A DNA stretch of 64,000 bases, from NCBI GenBank assembly GCA_963971225.1, contig OZ020267.1, forward strand, positions 124,802,568 to 124,866,567, written 5' to 3'. Made by a program: the position numbers and the translations under genes. Below the pieces are notes generated by a model. That model did no database searches and was not told where the DNA came from. It saw only the letters and a list, made by a program, of their open reading frames with translations. The number at the start of each line of letters is the position of its first letter. The first letter of the stretch is position 1. Source of the DNA: Melieria omissa. Lineage: Eukaryota > Arthropoda > Insecta > Diptera > Ulidiidae. Shown in pieces: positions 37,314 through 51,100 of this stretch.

Positions 37314-40300
37314 ACAAATGAAATAAAATTCTACAAAAAAAATTTTATTTTTAGACTAATAAAAAAAATGAAAAATAATTGACATTATAAGATTTTTAAA
37401 ATATAAATAAAAAGTTATTATTTGTTGTGTCATTAGATAAAAGTAAAAAACATAACCCTTAAACATTGATTTTTATAATAAAACTAACCCTGTTTTGAAC
37501 TTTTTTGAATACTTTTGAACATTTTATGAAATTCTTGACAACTCTCCTCAGCCTTTGAAATGAAATCACAATTTGTTTTAAATTTTGTGTTTTCTCATTT
37601 TTTTTCACTATATTTTATATTTGTTTTCCTGGTAATATTTGCAAATACAAATACAAATAATATTCACATAATGCTATCAGTCTACGAATGTGATAATTAT
37701 TTTTTGTTTTTGTTTGGTTTTTAATGACATATAATGTATGCATGTATGCGTGTAGTCTCTGTTCGATTTGCTTCATAAAATTACTTTCACTTGTGGAAAA
37801 CTTTGCTTTACTAAATACGTTTTCTATGCTCATCGATGCAAAAATTGCCAATTTTTAAGATATTTTGCAGATTTTGCCGCGTCTGACTCAATGGTAAAAA
37901 GTGCAAGGAAAATTAAAAAAATATATGTCTATATAATTTACGATTTATACAAATAGGTAGTACGTAGCAAAAAGCATAGCAATTTGTAATGTATAAAGAT
38001 TTGATTAGTAACAACTTAAAAGTACATTAAACGATTTGATTGGGCATTGTCCGCTCGCCCCGCTCACACACACACAAGTGCGACCGCATACTTACAACCT
38101 TTTTGCTTTGAACAAAGGAAAAAAGCAAAGCACACATAATGGAAATAAAAACCTTTATATGCTTACAGTTATAATACAGTTTGACATAAGTGAGCTGTAG
38201 CAGCCAAACGAAATGAAAATGTTAAAATTACTTGAAAAATTTTACAAAATTCGTCGATCCACCCAAACCCCCCAAAATTTGACCTGCTCAGCACAATACG
38301 TTTAATAAGTCGTAGTTTTAAAATTAGGTGATTAAAATTTAAGGGTGACTTTTGTTATCACACACAATGTTTGACATATAAAACTTCACATTCTCGCCTA
38401 TGAATTTTCTTTCATGTTTGTCCTTTCTATGTTTTGTTCGCTCTCATGTTTGTCCTCTCTTGAAATCTATAATACAATAGCGATATTCACGATATCTGGT
38501 CGATGGTGAGATAATGAAAGACACTTTGTAAGATAACTAGAAAATGATTGTTACTGATTTTGACTAACTTTTGAAATATTAACATTTAAAATAATAAAAA
38601 ATATAAAAATAATTTAAATTGTTGGTTTTCAATTTGAATACAAATTTTCTCATTTTCCATTTACCACAAACTGTGAATATCGCCAATATGTATGCGTGTG
38701 TGTGTGTATCAGTATGTTTGTGTATGTATATGTTTTTCAGTGCATATGCTTACATTTGTCATCTACATAAGTAAATAATTGTTTAAAAATAAGTTTTAGT
38801 ACATTCGACTACCACTAGTGACATCACAAATATTTGTTTGGTTACGTCTTGTAAACGTTGTTGCTTTCGCGCTAAAAAGTGTTCGGTGTTTACATTCAAG
38901 TGTGTTCTTATTATTGTTGGTGTTGTTATTGTTGTGGTTGTTATTTTTCACATATATAATATTTCGGCATGTAAAGTATTGAAGTTGGCTGTTTCTGTTG
39001 TTGTTGTTATTATTGTTGAATTGAAATTGTTTGTTTTTTTGTAAATCATTCTATCGATTGGTGGGTAGCATTCGAATTGGGTTTACAAAACGATTTTCGA
39101 TTACTTATGGGTAAAGTCGTAAATATAAGACAGAAATTTTGACAGTCTCTACGATTTACAGATATCTCGTACATACATTATTTGTATATATTTGTTTATA
39201 TATTTGTGATTATGTTCTACGTGTATGGTGTAGGGTGTTTAGTTAATACTTTTTCATAATTGTGGGCAAATTCATTTGGTATGAATTTCTTTGGAATTCC
39301 AACAAGTTCAAAGTAAAATCATTGGATTTTGTTAGCAAGTAAAATTTTGCACAAGAGCACAAAATATAAAAAGAAATATTTTTGCTTTTTGTGAAATATT
39401 GGCTGACGTTAATTAACGAGAATAAACATTTGTTTGTTTGTTTGTTTGCTTGTTCAACAAATCATAAAAATTGGTTTATTTATACATAAAATGAAATATA
39501 AACTCAGATGTTTACTTAGTTTAAGTAAAATTCGACTAATATAGGTTTGCTTGACTGATACTGATTCTAATGCTTTTGTATTTAACTCATAAGTAGCCAA
39601 TGAAGCAAATTTAGTGGTCGGCCAGAGCCGATGTAAAGAAAAAAAATCAAATTTTTTGGTGTCAACATAATATTTGCGAGACCGTCATTGATGACAACGA
39701 TTTCGTGGCCTTATAAAATGAAAATTTTTAAGCCCTTCTGTCAATACGAAGTTTTAAGATATTTTATCAATACGAAGGCAGCCGGGTATCTTCACACAAT
39801 ATGTGAGATTTTTTGTGAAAAGATAGAAGTAAACAAGTTATTCGCTGCCTGTCTCAACCTCAGCCTTCAAGGCTACGAATCAATAGTTTTACTCCTTTTG
39901 CTCAGTGAACATTTGGCTGATTTTCCAGAGTGAATTTTACCTTTAAAGTTTTGACTACCTTTAATCATACTTGAGTCTCATGTGGACATTTGGTTGGTCT
40001 GAAAATAGTGACCTCTTTTACTCCTACTTGGATCTTACGTGGACATTCGGCTGGTCTTCCAGAGTAAGTCTGACCTTCATATTACTAGAACTTTTCCTAT
40101 TTAATGAATCTAACTTGGACAATTGGTTGGTATTTGTAAGTAAATTGTTCCTTTTAAAGGATATACGTGTCCGTCAATCCATCTATTGGGACATACTGAA
40201 TTCAATTAGCCTCTGAATAAAAAACTAAATGAAAATTTCTAACTGGCCCACAATTTGCTTAAAAACGCTGATGATGAGGAATGATCTCAAAATAGAACAA

Positions 40301-40556
40301 GTAATTTCAAGCTGAAACAGTATTGTTTCTAATTTCTATGAAGGTGTGAAAAAATCGGTTAACAAAAATTGTCTTAAAACTGTTCCTTTCTTTAAAAGAT
40401 TTCGAATAGATAGTACAAATTCTTCTACAAAAAAACTTAGAGTATCAACATAATATTCCTTGGTCGAAAGTAGCATATTTTCACCTAAAAAACCAATAGC
40501 TAATCATATTCGTATGGACAGAAGGGTAAACAATTTTTTGATGCAATTTGAACTTT

Positions 40557-40661
40557 AAAACCAAAAATCAAAATTAAACTTTTAGTCAATTTAAAATATT
40601 TTCTTAACCTAAAAACCAAAATTAAACTTTTAGTCAATTTAAAATATTTTCTTGACCTTAA
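40557..40661. repeat. 48-bp direct tandem duplication
   Basis: AAAATTAAACTTTTAGTCAA begins at 40570 and again at 40618. The copies are almost identical through ATTTTCTT(A/G)ACCT. Confidence 0.9.
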
Positions 40662-41195
40662 GTAGAAAAAAATTTGTTTTTAGTAATTCAATAAAATTGA
40701 TCTATGATTATAATTACAATTGAAAATATAATAATAAGAAACTATAAACATTCCATTTTTGTTTAAAAAGTAAAAGCATAAGCTTTTCTCTGATGCTCAG
40801 TGCCACAAAACTATTTAACTATGCTCTCGTTTTGATAAGCTTTTACAGTTTTTTTAATTTGTCTTTTAGTGCAATTTAAAATAATCAAAAAACAAATTTT
40901 AATGCAACTAGTTGTAATAAAATTTTTTGTAATTTAATTTTGGGTTATGGATTTTCGACATCTTAACATTCAAGTATCTGATTTGCTCTTTGCTCACACT
41001 TCTTAGGCTCATATATACCACTCCTTGTAATAGATTTTTCCAAATTCATTTATGTTCTCAAAAATGAAACATAGGAGCTTAACTGTAATATAGTAAAAAA
41101 AGTTACATGAATATAAAATATATGTATGTATGTGTTTAACACTATAATGCCCAATTAATGCATTCTTTCTTGAATGTTCATATAAAATCTTTTCA

Positions 41196-41286
41196 TTAAC
41201 CCTTTCCGACATGAAAATAAACTGGTTCTGTATTAATTGTATGGGCTGTAGTCCAATATATTGGACATTGTGACTGAAAGGGTTAA
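41196..41286. mobile_element. 91-bp TTAA-flanked MITE
   Basis: Starts TTAACCCTTTCCGACATG and ends CATTGTGACTGAAAGGGTTAA. Central CCAATATATTGG palindrome. It lies 0.75 kb past the EAAT stop, so it could be in the 3' UTR. Confidence 0.8.
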
Positions 41287-41948
41287 GAATATTTTTCGTT
41301 TTTGTATTCAATTTGGTTTTGAAAGTCACCGAAAATTTCCTTTCCAGAAGCGATGAAATAAAGTAGAAACGACCTCAATGGAGTCATTTTACTACTTTGG
41401 GCATTCTAGTGTTAAAAAAGTGAAGAAAGGTTTTGAAACTTGCTCTGAATCTTGCGCAATTTTGTTAGTATTTCTTTTAAATTAACAAAAAACTTTAAGA
41501 ACTACAAAAAATTAAACAACTCATATTCTCATGTAAATCAAAACTGAATATTGTGATTAAAATTATTGACATTCAATAATTTGAGTTTTTTGTTTGCTGA
41601 CTTGCACATAGAAATTTTAAAATTATAACATTACAACAATTCAAATGGTATAAAAAAACATATTTAAATTATGTTTGACTTTTTCCAACATTTTCACATA
41701 ACGTTTAGATGATATTTGCCGTGGCTCTTTTTTTATATTAAATTCCAAAAAACTTTCAATGTCTACTTTTAAGTTTTATGAAAAATATTGCATACATTTG
41801 CGAGTTATACTCCAATGATTTTACTACTTTCGCTAATCTTATTGCATCAATTAATACTTTTGCCTTCGCTTTTACAAACTACACTTTTCATTCATTGGTT
41901 ACAGCCAATTTGATAGCATTTTTCTTATAATTATTTCTCTGCGTTATT

Positions 41949-41954
41949 TTTAAT
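41949..41954 (-). terminator. Candidate ATTAAA poly(A) signal
   Basis: First recognisable poly(A) hexamer on the minus strand after the EAAT stop, about 77 bases downstream. No AATAAA on this strand was noticed until about 39480, so a longer 3' UTR ending there is an alternative. Confidence 0.3.
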
Positions 41955-42030
41955 GCAACATGTTGATGTTCATGTGTGTGTATGTGTGTGTATGCGTATG
42001 TCCGCTGTTAACTCCCACATTGAGTCCACT

Positions 42031-42186
42031 TTAAATTCTGCACGTATTACTCTCCTTCTGCAAGTTGACATTGTTGATGACGTTGTTCATGTCAATGACA
42101 ACAGAATCGGTCATGGAGCATTTGCTGTCCAACTCGGTTTGACCCTCGAGCAGTGCGTTTCCGTTGGGCGTGGAAACGGGCGCCTC
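42031..42186 (-). CDS. Eaat: EAAT coding exon 6 (cytosolic C-terminal tail and stop)
   Basis: Phase-0 exon coding residues 523-573 and TAA at 42033-42031. The acceptor AAACAG precedes 42186. The tail starts EAPVSTPNGN and ends KESNTCRI. It is polar with an Asn-rich stretch (MNNVINNVN) and no membrane segment. This tail is poorly conserved among EAATs, so support comes from the splice site, matching phase and clean stop. It does not end in a classical class I PDZ motif. Confidence 0.85.
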   Translation of the reverse strand, partial: EAPVSTPNGNALLEGQTELDSKCSMTDSVVIDMNNVINNVNLQKESNTCRI

Positions 42187-45100
42187 CTGTTTGGGTGAGA
42201 ACGCAAGAAACCGCACACAACAACATTATTAGCGACACTTCAATGCAAACAACTAAATGCGATTTTATAAAATATCTGGCGATAATAGACGCATTAGGCA
42301 CGTTTCGTTAGTTTCGTTGCGGCTCAATAGGCTCAACTCTCATTTCTCAATCTGTAAGCGGATTTTTAGTGATTTTTTGTAACGTGATTGCATTTACATT
42401 TAATCATTTAATACTTTTCTAAGCGTAGTGCTTTCTTTTACCCAACACACATTTGTTTTCACCGATTTGACATGAACATAGTTGAGCGCCAATATGTGCC
42501 GTCTACATTACCTGATAGAGTACGGCGGCATCGAGGGCCATGAGCTCCTTGCGGGACAACTCCTCGACCACGGCGGCGGCATAACAGTCACCCAGCATGT
42601 TGTTTGTGGTGCGTATGCGATCGCTGTAAAGTGTGTGAAAAGTTGATTTGAGTAATGAATCTTTACATAATAAATTAACAAAGAGATTTGAAGTTGTGGA
42701 AGAGAGATCGGAGAGTTAGTTTTTGATTGAGTATTCTGGAAATTATTAGACATAAAGAATATTTGACATGGCAAGAGTCAAGTGTATTCCCAGCAACTAA
42801 TATTACACCTAAAAGTATGCTATATCTGGCTACTATGTTTTAGAATTGTCTAGAACAGTGATGGTCAGAGTGGCGGAACCACCCGCGAGTAACAAAATGG
42901 ACATCACTGGCCTAGAATTATTCTTTAACTGGCGTCCAGGGCTCTGAGGTAAATGTATTGTATTCAAAAGTTAGAGAATCAAGGTTCGATTCCCGTCTCA
43001 ATCAATACCAAATAAAATGTTCTTTAGAAGGCTGCAATAACAGTCGAGAAATGCAAACTGCTGAGAATCAAATGCTTATTTCTCTATTTAGATGGTTGTT
43101 GAAAGTTTTATATTAAACAAAAAATTACAATTTAAGAATTTCAAAAATGTCTAATAAGAACCAAACACTTGTTTCAAGGATCAACGTCTCTATTCTCTCT
43201 CTGATTAAACACTTACAACTCATTCAATCATTGCACATATTTATACTCACACAAACCAGTCCACGGCGAAGAGCAGCGTGACATCCTGCACCGGCGCATC
43301 GATTGCGGTGAGCACAACGAGCAACAGCACCAGCGCGGCACTCGGCACACTGGCCGAACTCATCGAGGCTGCGGTCGAGGTCAGCAACACGGTGACCAGC
43401 TCGCCAAAGCCCAGACTGATGCCGCTCATCTGCGCAATGAAGATGGACGCGATTGCAATGAAAAGCGCCGTACCGTCCATGTTGATGTTGCAGCCGATTG
43501 GCAGCACAAAGCGGCTGATGCGCTGGTCCACGCGCAGCTTGTCGTTCATACAGCGGAATGTAATGGGAAGGGCGGCAGCGCTGCGGGTGCGAGTCGGCAG
43601 TGGACGGAAGCGGAAGTGCAATGGGCGGCGGCGCGGTTTGTGTATCACAGTTTTGATTTAAAAGGCATTTGGTTTTTACATCACAGTTAAGTTGTTTTTG
43701 TTAGGTTGTTGTTTATATTTTTAGTAAATTTATATATTTTCATTTGTTTGCAATTATATTTGATGCGTGTTTTGTTTGGTTTCGTTTTAGCAAACGTATT
43801 CATATTTCATTGAGAATGAAAATCAAAACGTTTCATAATGTAACGGAAAAATCAATAAAGTCGAAAACCAAAAAGAAGGAAAAAAATATTTGTAGCATAG
43901 AAAATCAATGCAGTGGGGCTGCGTCCCAGCGTGTGTGGACACAGCCGCGTTTCATGTGTATAGATCGCTATCGGTAAATGATTGAAATTTGCATATATAT
44001 ACACACACATGGCTGTATATATGTACATAGTTATGTATGTATGTATATAGATAGAGCAGATATGCAGTGCGCGTGCGTGTGCACGTGCAAATTTATAGAG
44101 TTAGGAGTTTGGCTTACGTTGAGGCCGTCGCAAATGCGGTTAGCATAGCCTGTATGAGTCCGGCATAGAACTTGAAGGGGTTGCGGCGCACGAACACGAA
44201 ATAGACGGCCTGCATTATGACGAACTGATAGAGACAGACGCCGATCAGGTTGGTCAGTATGAACCACAGCAGCTGCTCCATCACCAGATGCAGATCGTTG
44301 ACGCTCAGAATCTTGCCGGCAATCACCGAACTGATGCCGACCGGCGTCAGCCACATGACGCACGTCACCATCTTCATCACCACCTCGAACACGGCCGAGA
44401 AGAACTCGACGACCACTTGGCCCTTCTGGCCAATGGTGCCCAGGAATGTGCCGAACACCAGACAGAAGAACACAATGCCGAGCGTGTTGGTGCCGCTGCG
44501 ATACTGCACCACACGGATGAGGGTGGGCTGCTCCAGTTCCGGCGGCGACGGCTGCCACTCGCCGCTCTGCTCCGAATCAATGCCGTTGGCCAGTGTGTCG
44601 TTGAGCGTCTCGTTGAAACTGTGCAAAATGCTCGGCTTGGGTAGGTAGACGGTGTGTGCTTGTTGAAAGGAAGCCTGGAAGAGATTGTCCGGGAAGACGT
44701 TTCTGCAACAACAAAATGGAACGAAAGTGTGTGTCAGGTGAGAAACAAAGTGTAAAAAAGTGGTCCCGTAGTTTAGTGAATACAATTAAAACGATACAAT
44801 TTGAACACTTGTGACAGTGTTCTTCCTTCCTTCTTTTGTATATAGGGAATATATAGAAAACTCGAGCCTAGTTACAAGAAATATTCAGTGAATGTGAAGA
44901 CAAACCCACAAAGCAGCAAAATACAGTAAAATGACGTGTTGCGCCTTTTTACAGTTTGAGAAGCATTGCCAATCGGCATTGACTATTGACCTTGCTTAGC
45001 CAACGCTCAAACCTGTGAGCAGCTAAGATGCAAAAATCCAATTATTTTCAAACGATTATTGACCAAACTGTGAAACTGGCCCAAAGCGCTGCAACTATGT

Positions 45101-48100
45101 GCGTTTAGTGACTTTTGGTTTACAAACAGTAAAGAGAGTGAAGAAAAAATGACTCACTCAATTCACTCATTCGACTAAATTTAATGTTTGTAACTCAAGG
45201 GAGAGCAACCTTTTTAATCAACGGGCCAATTTAAATTGTAAAATTTTTTTGGCGGGCCGCACATAGAGTAACACTTATTAATAATTTACAAAACTTTATT
45301 TTTAATAAACATTAGAATAAAATCGGTAAAGTAAATTCAATTTTAGAAATGCTTGGCGGGCCGCATAAACATGTTTAACGGGCCACAAGCGGCCCGCGTG
45401 TTGCTCATCCCTGATGTAACTCATTACAATTTCCATGCAATTGCACTCACCTTCCCAAATCTAGAAGACTATCCAAAAGATTCACAGCCCGCTTATCGGT
45501 TGAACGATCGATGGCATTGTGTAAATTCGGATCGCCGGGATGTATCAACAGTACCAGAGCAATGCCGAGTAAAGCGTTGAAGAACGAAGTCGACGCAAAG
45601 TAAACCAATGTGCGCAGCGCAATTTTGCCATTCATGCGTGCATTCAGACTCGCCGATCCGGCAATCAGACTCGATATGATCAACGGCAAAATCATTAGTT
45701 TCAAAACGCGCATAAACAGTTCGCCAGGATAGGAGATCAGCATGATGGAGTCCTCATGCAGTTTCAGTGGGCGTAGAGAGAAACCTGCAAAATAATTTCA
45801 AATAATTGTAATTGATTAGATTTATTTTTGAAGTTTTGAAGAGAGAAGAAAACTGCAAACAAAGGTTTGAAGAGATATGAGGTGTGGGGAAAAAAATTAA
45901 AGTGGTTAAATTTGTATTATTTGGAATATTTGAAACATTGTAAGAAAATTCTGATTCTTCCACCAATTTCCTATCCTACTGTCCATTTGGAACTAAGACG
46001 ATTGTCGACTTTTGGTCAAATGAAAAAGATGTCAACTTCGGCCATTCACAGACTTTTTAACTAGAAACTGTCCTCCAAGAACACAACTTTTCAGTCTTCT
46101 TATTAAAATAATATCTAATCGGCTTCAGCGACCTCAAAAGCGACCCAGTCAAATTCTTCGAATCGATTTAAAACCTTTTTGATGCATTTCTTTTAGAGCT
46201 AGAAATTCAAATTCTCTAAAACATTTTAGTTTGTACTTTTGTTTAAACTATTTTCCCTTCTTATTCTTATAAGAAAATTGTTAGAATTTTTATAAAAATT
46301 ATAAAGGAAAATAGTTTCAACTTTAGTCTTCAAACTCCAAGCTGGAAGTTTTTAAGGAAAGTTATTGATTATAAAGAAACTCCTAACTTGATGTTTTAAG
46401 ACAAAAGTTTCAATCAAAGTTTCAAGTTAAATCCCTCAAACAATAACTTGTAAAACAAGGATTTGGTTTTTGACGCCGTCGAAAGCATAAATTTACTTTT
46501 AAAACGGCTGAGTGGAGACTCATAACCACAGACCTACGACTTGTAATCCCATGCAATAACTTTTACTCAGTTGTGACTTCTGTTTCTAGCCAAATTTCAT
46601 ATGTTCAGTGTTGTTATTGATAGATTAATGTGAAAACAACAAAAGAATATATAAAAAAATTGATTTCAAATTTCGAATAAGCAATCTTTGGACTACTCCA
46701 TCGATTCTAAATTGCACTGCATGTCTTCATCTCATAATTTTGCCTATTTGTGTTGAATAATTTTGAAAAGTTCTCTAAAAGAATTCGAGTTCATAACAAG
46801 AATGGAAAAGCACTGCACGAATCACGTTTTGAAGGCAAAAATGTTGTACAATCTTAGCAAAAAAAGATGTGCCACTTGCTGCATGCCACAACCAAACTGA
46901 GCTAATTTCACACAATGAAATATTTTAAAGGATTTCACATATTCTGTGCTGTTTCATAAACAAGAAATTGTGTCTCTGACATTTTGTCAAAGACATAACT
47001 GCTCAGACAAATGCTCAACAGATGGCAATCAGCTTCAGGTTGTCCTAACAGCTGCTATCGAGCAACAATTGCGCAACTAACGGTCACATTACGACGCCGA
47101 AAGGTCAGACGAATTGCGTTTCGACAAGACATATCGACGAATTGCGTGCATGAGAATCTCTGCCAACTCTAACAAAGGTCTTTTTCGATCAATAAAGTCG
47201 TAAAGGCTAAAATTTGGGCAAAATCTAATGGACAAAAACGGTGGAATGGACAAGGTAATCTTATGTATAAAAAAGGGAATCTAATTTTCTGGGAAAATAA
47301 TTCCTTAAAATTTCGTTAAAATGCACAGATAAAATATAAAAATCAGGAAGCATTCAATAAAGCTGTCAGTTCTTAATTGGACAGCTTGATGAAAAAATAA
47401 ATTTTGTGTTTTGTAGATCTCAAATAAGACCGCAAATTGAACCACATTCGCCTTGACTGTACTTAAGTTGATACATTTTTCACTTAATTACAAAATTAGA
47501 ACATTTTTAAGTAGTTATGAATAACAAACAATACGTATTCTATGAGTAAAATAAAGTGGGAATAAGTGGGATGATTAAATGACTTCTTTCATTTAGGACC
47601 ACAGAGACTATGCTTTCATCTAGAATTTTTCAACTCGTTCCTCAATTTCAATGTTGTTGTACATTGTACACACATTTTAGCAACAAATTAGACTTTAAGC
47701 TAAATATTCTGTGTATCTGTTGGCATGAGATAAAATAAAAAGAGCCCCAAGTTTGAGTATCTTTTGGTTCTCCAACCCAGAAATCCTGCTATGCCTAGTT
47801 CAGCAATAGTAAGTTTACCTTCCTTCCAATATGTTGGAGTTCTTTACTCGTTTGTGAGTATTCTCAGCCTCTGACTAGTGAGAACAGTTAAGCCTTTTTA
47901 AGGTTTTTGCTGCAGAACTTACCATAGAAAATCGGGCTTAAGCCTTAAAGCTTTTTTTAAACTAAACAGTGTTTTGACATTTGTAACAGCTTTTTTACAT
48001 TTTGATCAAAACATTATTTGTTTTCCGTTGAATATGTACTAAAATTAAAAGTAAATTCAATATTTTTTTAGAATGGCTAATGATTAAAATTTAAATGGAA

Positions 48101-51100
48101 AAGCTTTAAATATTAAACAAAATTTTCAACAATTTACTATTGGGTAGAAGTGAAAGAGTTTCAAAACGCATTACTATAAAATTCAGTTCCTGAGTTTGTC
48201 AATCTGGTCAAACATTTTTCAGTGCAATAAACTATAAAAATAAAGAAAATCTTATCTGTCATGATTTAGATTGTCATGATTCATTTTCTTTTGGAAAAAC
48301 TGATGATCTCATAAAGATGACAAAGAAGAAATAATTATATCAGTTGTAAATACCTAATTTACCTGATTCACTGATCTCATTAGTCTTCCCAATGTAAGTT
48401 ACTTTTTCGTATAAATTCGTATTAAGTCGATTTAATTGTTTTTCTTTTACACACGCATTCTTTTTGTGAGTCATCAAGCTTTTTCTAGCTTGTTTTTTGA
48501 CCAATTCAGCTTCTTTTTTTTTAAGTTACTCACACTGTCTCTGACTCGTCAAACCCAGTCACTGTGCGCAGCTGTTTCAGTTTCATCCAAACACAGTTCG
48601 GTTTTTTTCAAGCACAGTTTTTCTTGGCAAGAATAAATCGCATTAAGTGATATTTTCATTAGCTTTTTTTGGCATCCATGAATCAAATTAAGAGTCAATT
48701 AGACCAATTAGTCATTTCTTAGTAGTCTTTTGGTCAGCCTTAAACTTTCGGCGTTTTAGAGAGCGTGTCTACGTAAACAAGGATCAGATCAGATCAGATA
48801 AAAACCATGAGTGATGTCCTTACGGGTCACTGTTTAATTGACACCCAAGCAAGAAGGTTGAGGGTTTTGAAACGAGAAAGAAAAAAAATACACTTTGCAC
48901 GTTTAGAAGAAACGTACACTTCATCTTCTGTTTTTCCAAATATTTAGTTCCCAAGTAAGCCCGTCTGCATCTACCAAATAGCCAAATAGATAGGGAAAGA
49001 TACCTGATTGAAAAATTAAGAGCATTAGAATGGACTCAACAGGGTCTCTGAGTGGAATTTCAAGCAGCAGAATCTCCTTCTACCTATAACTTGACTTAGC
49101 GGTCTATGCACTTGTACTGTTTTATCCAGATAAAGGGTGAACTAACTGGGCAATATCTTCTTCTATAGTCTAAGGGATGTGGCCGAAAATACCTGTTATT
49201 CGCTGTGTACTAAGCTTTGTGAGTAGCTCAAACTGATTCAATGAGCGAACGGACCTATGCTCGACTACATGTGCTATTACAATGAGACTTCAGCGCCCAT
49301 CTTTTGAAACTCTTTGCCTTATTCCAACACTTGAGGTGCACATAGCTCAACCATGTCACTTATCTAAAGCCGCTTACCCCAACTAATGGTTTAGGCTTAC
49401 ACTGAGCGAGAAGAGCAAAGCTATGTGTCAACTAAATATATGTCGAACCTTTACGTTTTCTGAACAACATCAAAGAAAGGAAAAAACTAATTTAAATGCA
49501 TTAAATTGCACTATAAAATGTTAAAACCCCTTTTGTAAAGATCTAAAAATCTGCATTATTCTAATCTCAATTGCCTTAAATTTTCAGCTCAATAAAAGCA
49601 AACCACTAATATTATTGGCATAGGTTCTAAGATTTAAGTGCCCGCTTAGGTATGACAAGTACGAGAGAAAAGTACTAACTTAAAACAATAATATTCGATC
49701 AATATTTTTCTTTTCTTTTAATATCTCTCAGGCACAAAAAACCTGAAACCTGAAACCTGAAAAACATATCTATATGAATGTGTAATTAACTTAACTTACT
49801 TAGAATGTGTATAATTGTGGTTTTTAAATATCGTCCAGGCTCAACCAGCCCCACTTGTACACACACACACACACACATACATATAAATACATAAAGGACA
49901 CTTGCAGCGAAGCATTAAGCAAGCAAGTCAAGTGATAATAAAACTTAATAAAAAGTTCGTGTTTGTGCTTCTGCCTCTGTAAATAGTGGAAAGAACGATT
50001 ACAACAGCAAAAAAGTCAACAGCATGCAAATTGCTGCAATGTAAAGTGCACACTTGCCAATTGACCTCGTTTCCCACAGCGCTCGTATCACCAGGAGCAT
50101 CCGTGGGGGGAAAGGGGGGGGCGGAGAAGGGACGGCCAACTGCAAAGCAGCCCAAATGCTTCAGCGGCAAGTTGAGCTGCTCAATTGAACTTGACTGCAC
50201 TTGAAATGCAACGCCCAACATGCTGCGCCAAAGGATCTCGCGAGCATTGGCGCACATTGGGGCAGAATGTCAAAACAGCATTCAAGATTTCGATTCGAAA
50301 ATGTAAAACTTTAAGATTTGGAGAATTTTGTTGGGAACAGCACAACTTTTGGGAAGGAGCATTTTTTCTTATACGTGAAATGTTTTTTTGGGGAGGAATG
50401 TTCTTGCAAAATGAATGAAATATCATTGCGAGTCGGAAAAATTTCTTTGAAATGGCATTTAATTGTTAGTGAATATATTAGCATATTTTGCTTTAAATGC
50501 ATGTTTTGACACATTTGCCATTTATAATTTTTTCTCGCTTTAAAAAAGTTCAAATTCAAATATATTTTTTGGTTTTTTTCAATTATTGTTTTTTGTACTA
50601 AAACTCAAGAAATTTATTGATTGCAAATTTTGTAAGTCACACAATGATTCTGGAAGTGAAGGCAAGTAAAATGTGCAACAAAGGTTTTGTTTTTTAGTAG
50701 TCTTTGTTCTCAATAAATTTATAACACAATGTTTGTTGTATATTTTTTCAAATTTAGATCCATCCAAACTACATTATTTCTTTAAATATTATTTTTTAAA
50801 TATCTTTCGAGTTTTTTTTCACTTCGTTAAAGCAGTAATTCGACTGTGTGTAATATGAATTCTAATTTAGAATATTTGTTGATTTGTTGTGTGCAATACT
50901 AATAAGTATTATTGTATTTTTTGTGTTCACAATGAATTCATAAAAAAAATTTGTGTATATTTTTTCAAATGTTGATGCATATTTTCAAGTTTTAGATTAA
51001 TTTTGAATTGGAATTATAATTTAAAATGTTTGTTGTATGTAAATTTGTTGTGTAAATTACTAATAAATATTATTGTATTTTTTTTATTCACAATGAATTA

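Larger units (their letters stand above)
37340..41940. other. AT-rich DNA downstream of the EAAT stop
   Basis: Possibly partly 3' UTR of the transporter, since no other gene is visible. Contains GT microsatellites (38695-38710), four degenerate copies of a TGGACATTTGGTTGG motif (39.9-40.13 kb), a 48-bp tandem duplication and one TTAA MITE. Confidence 0.4.

Noticed and set aside
43581..43648. Extension of exon 4 upstream (Arg/Pro-rich frame)
   Set aside because: The phase from exon 3 requires the splice at 43580. The extension would break the HP1 motif and looks intronic.
44250..44648. Plus-strand frames of 118-132 codons and extra minus frames over EAAT exon 3
   Set aside because: Shadows of the transporter coding sequence; the transporter frame carries the conserved motifs.
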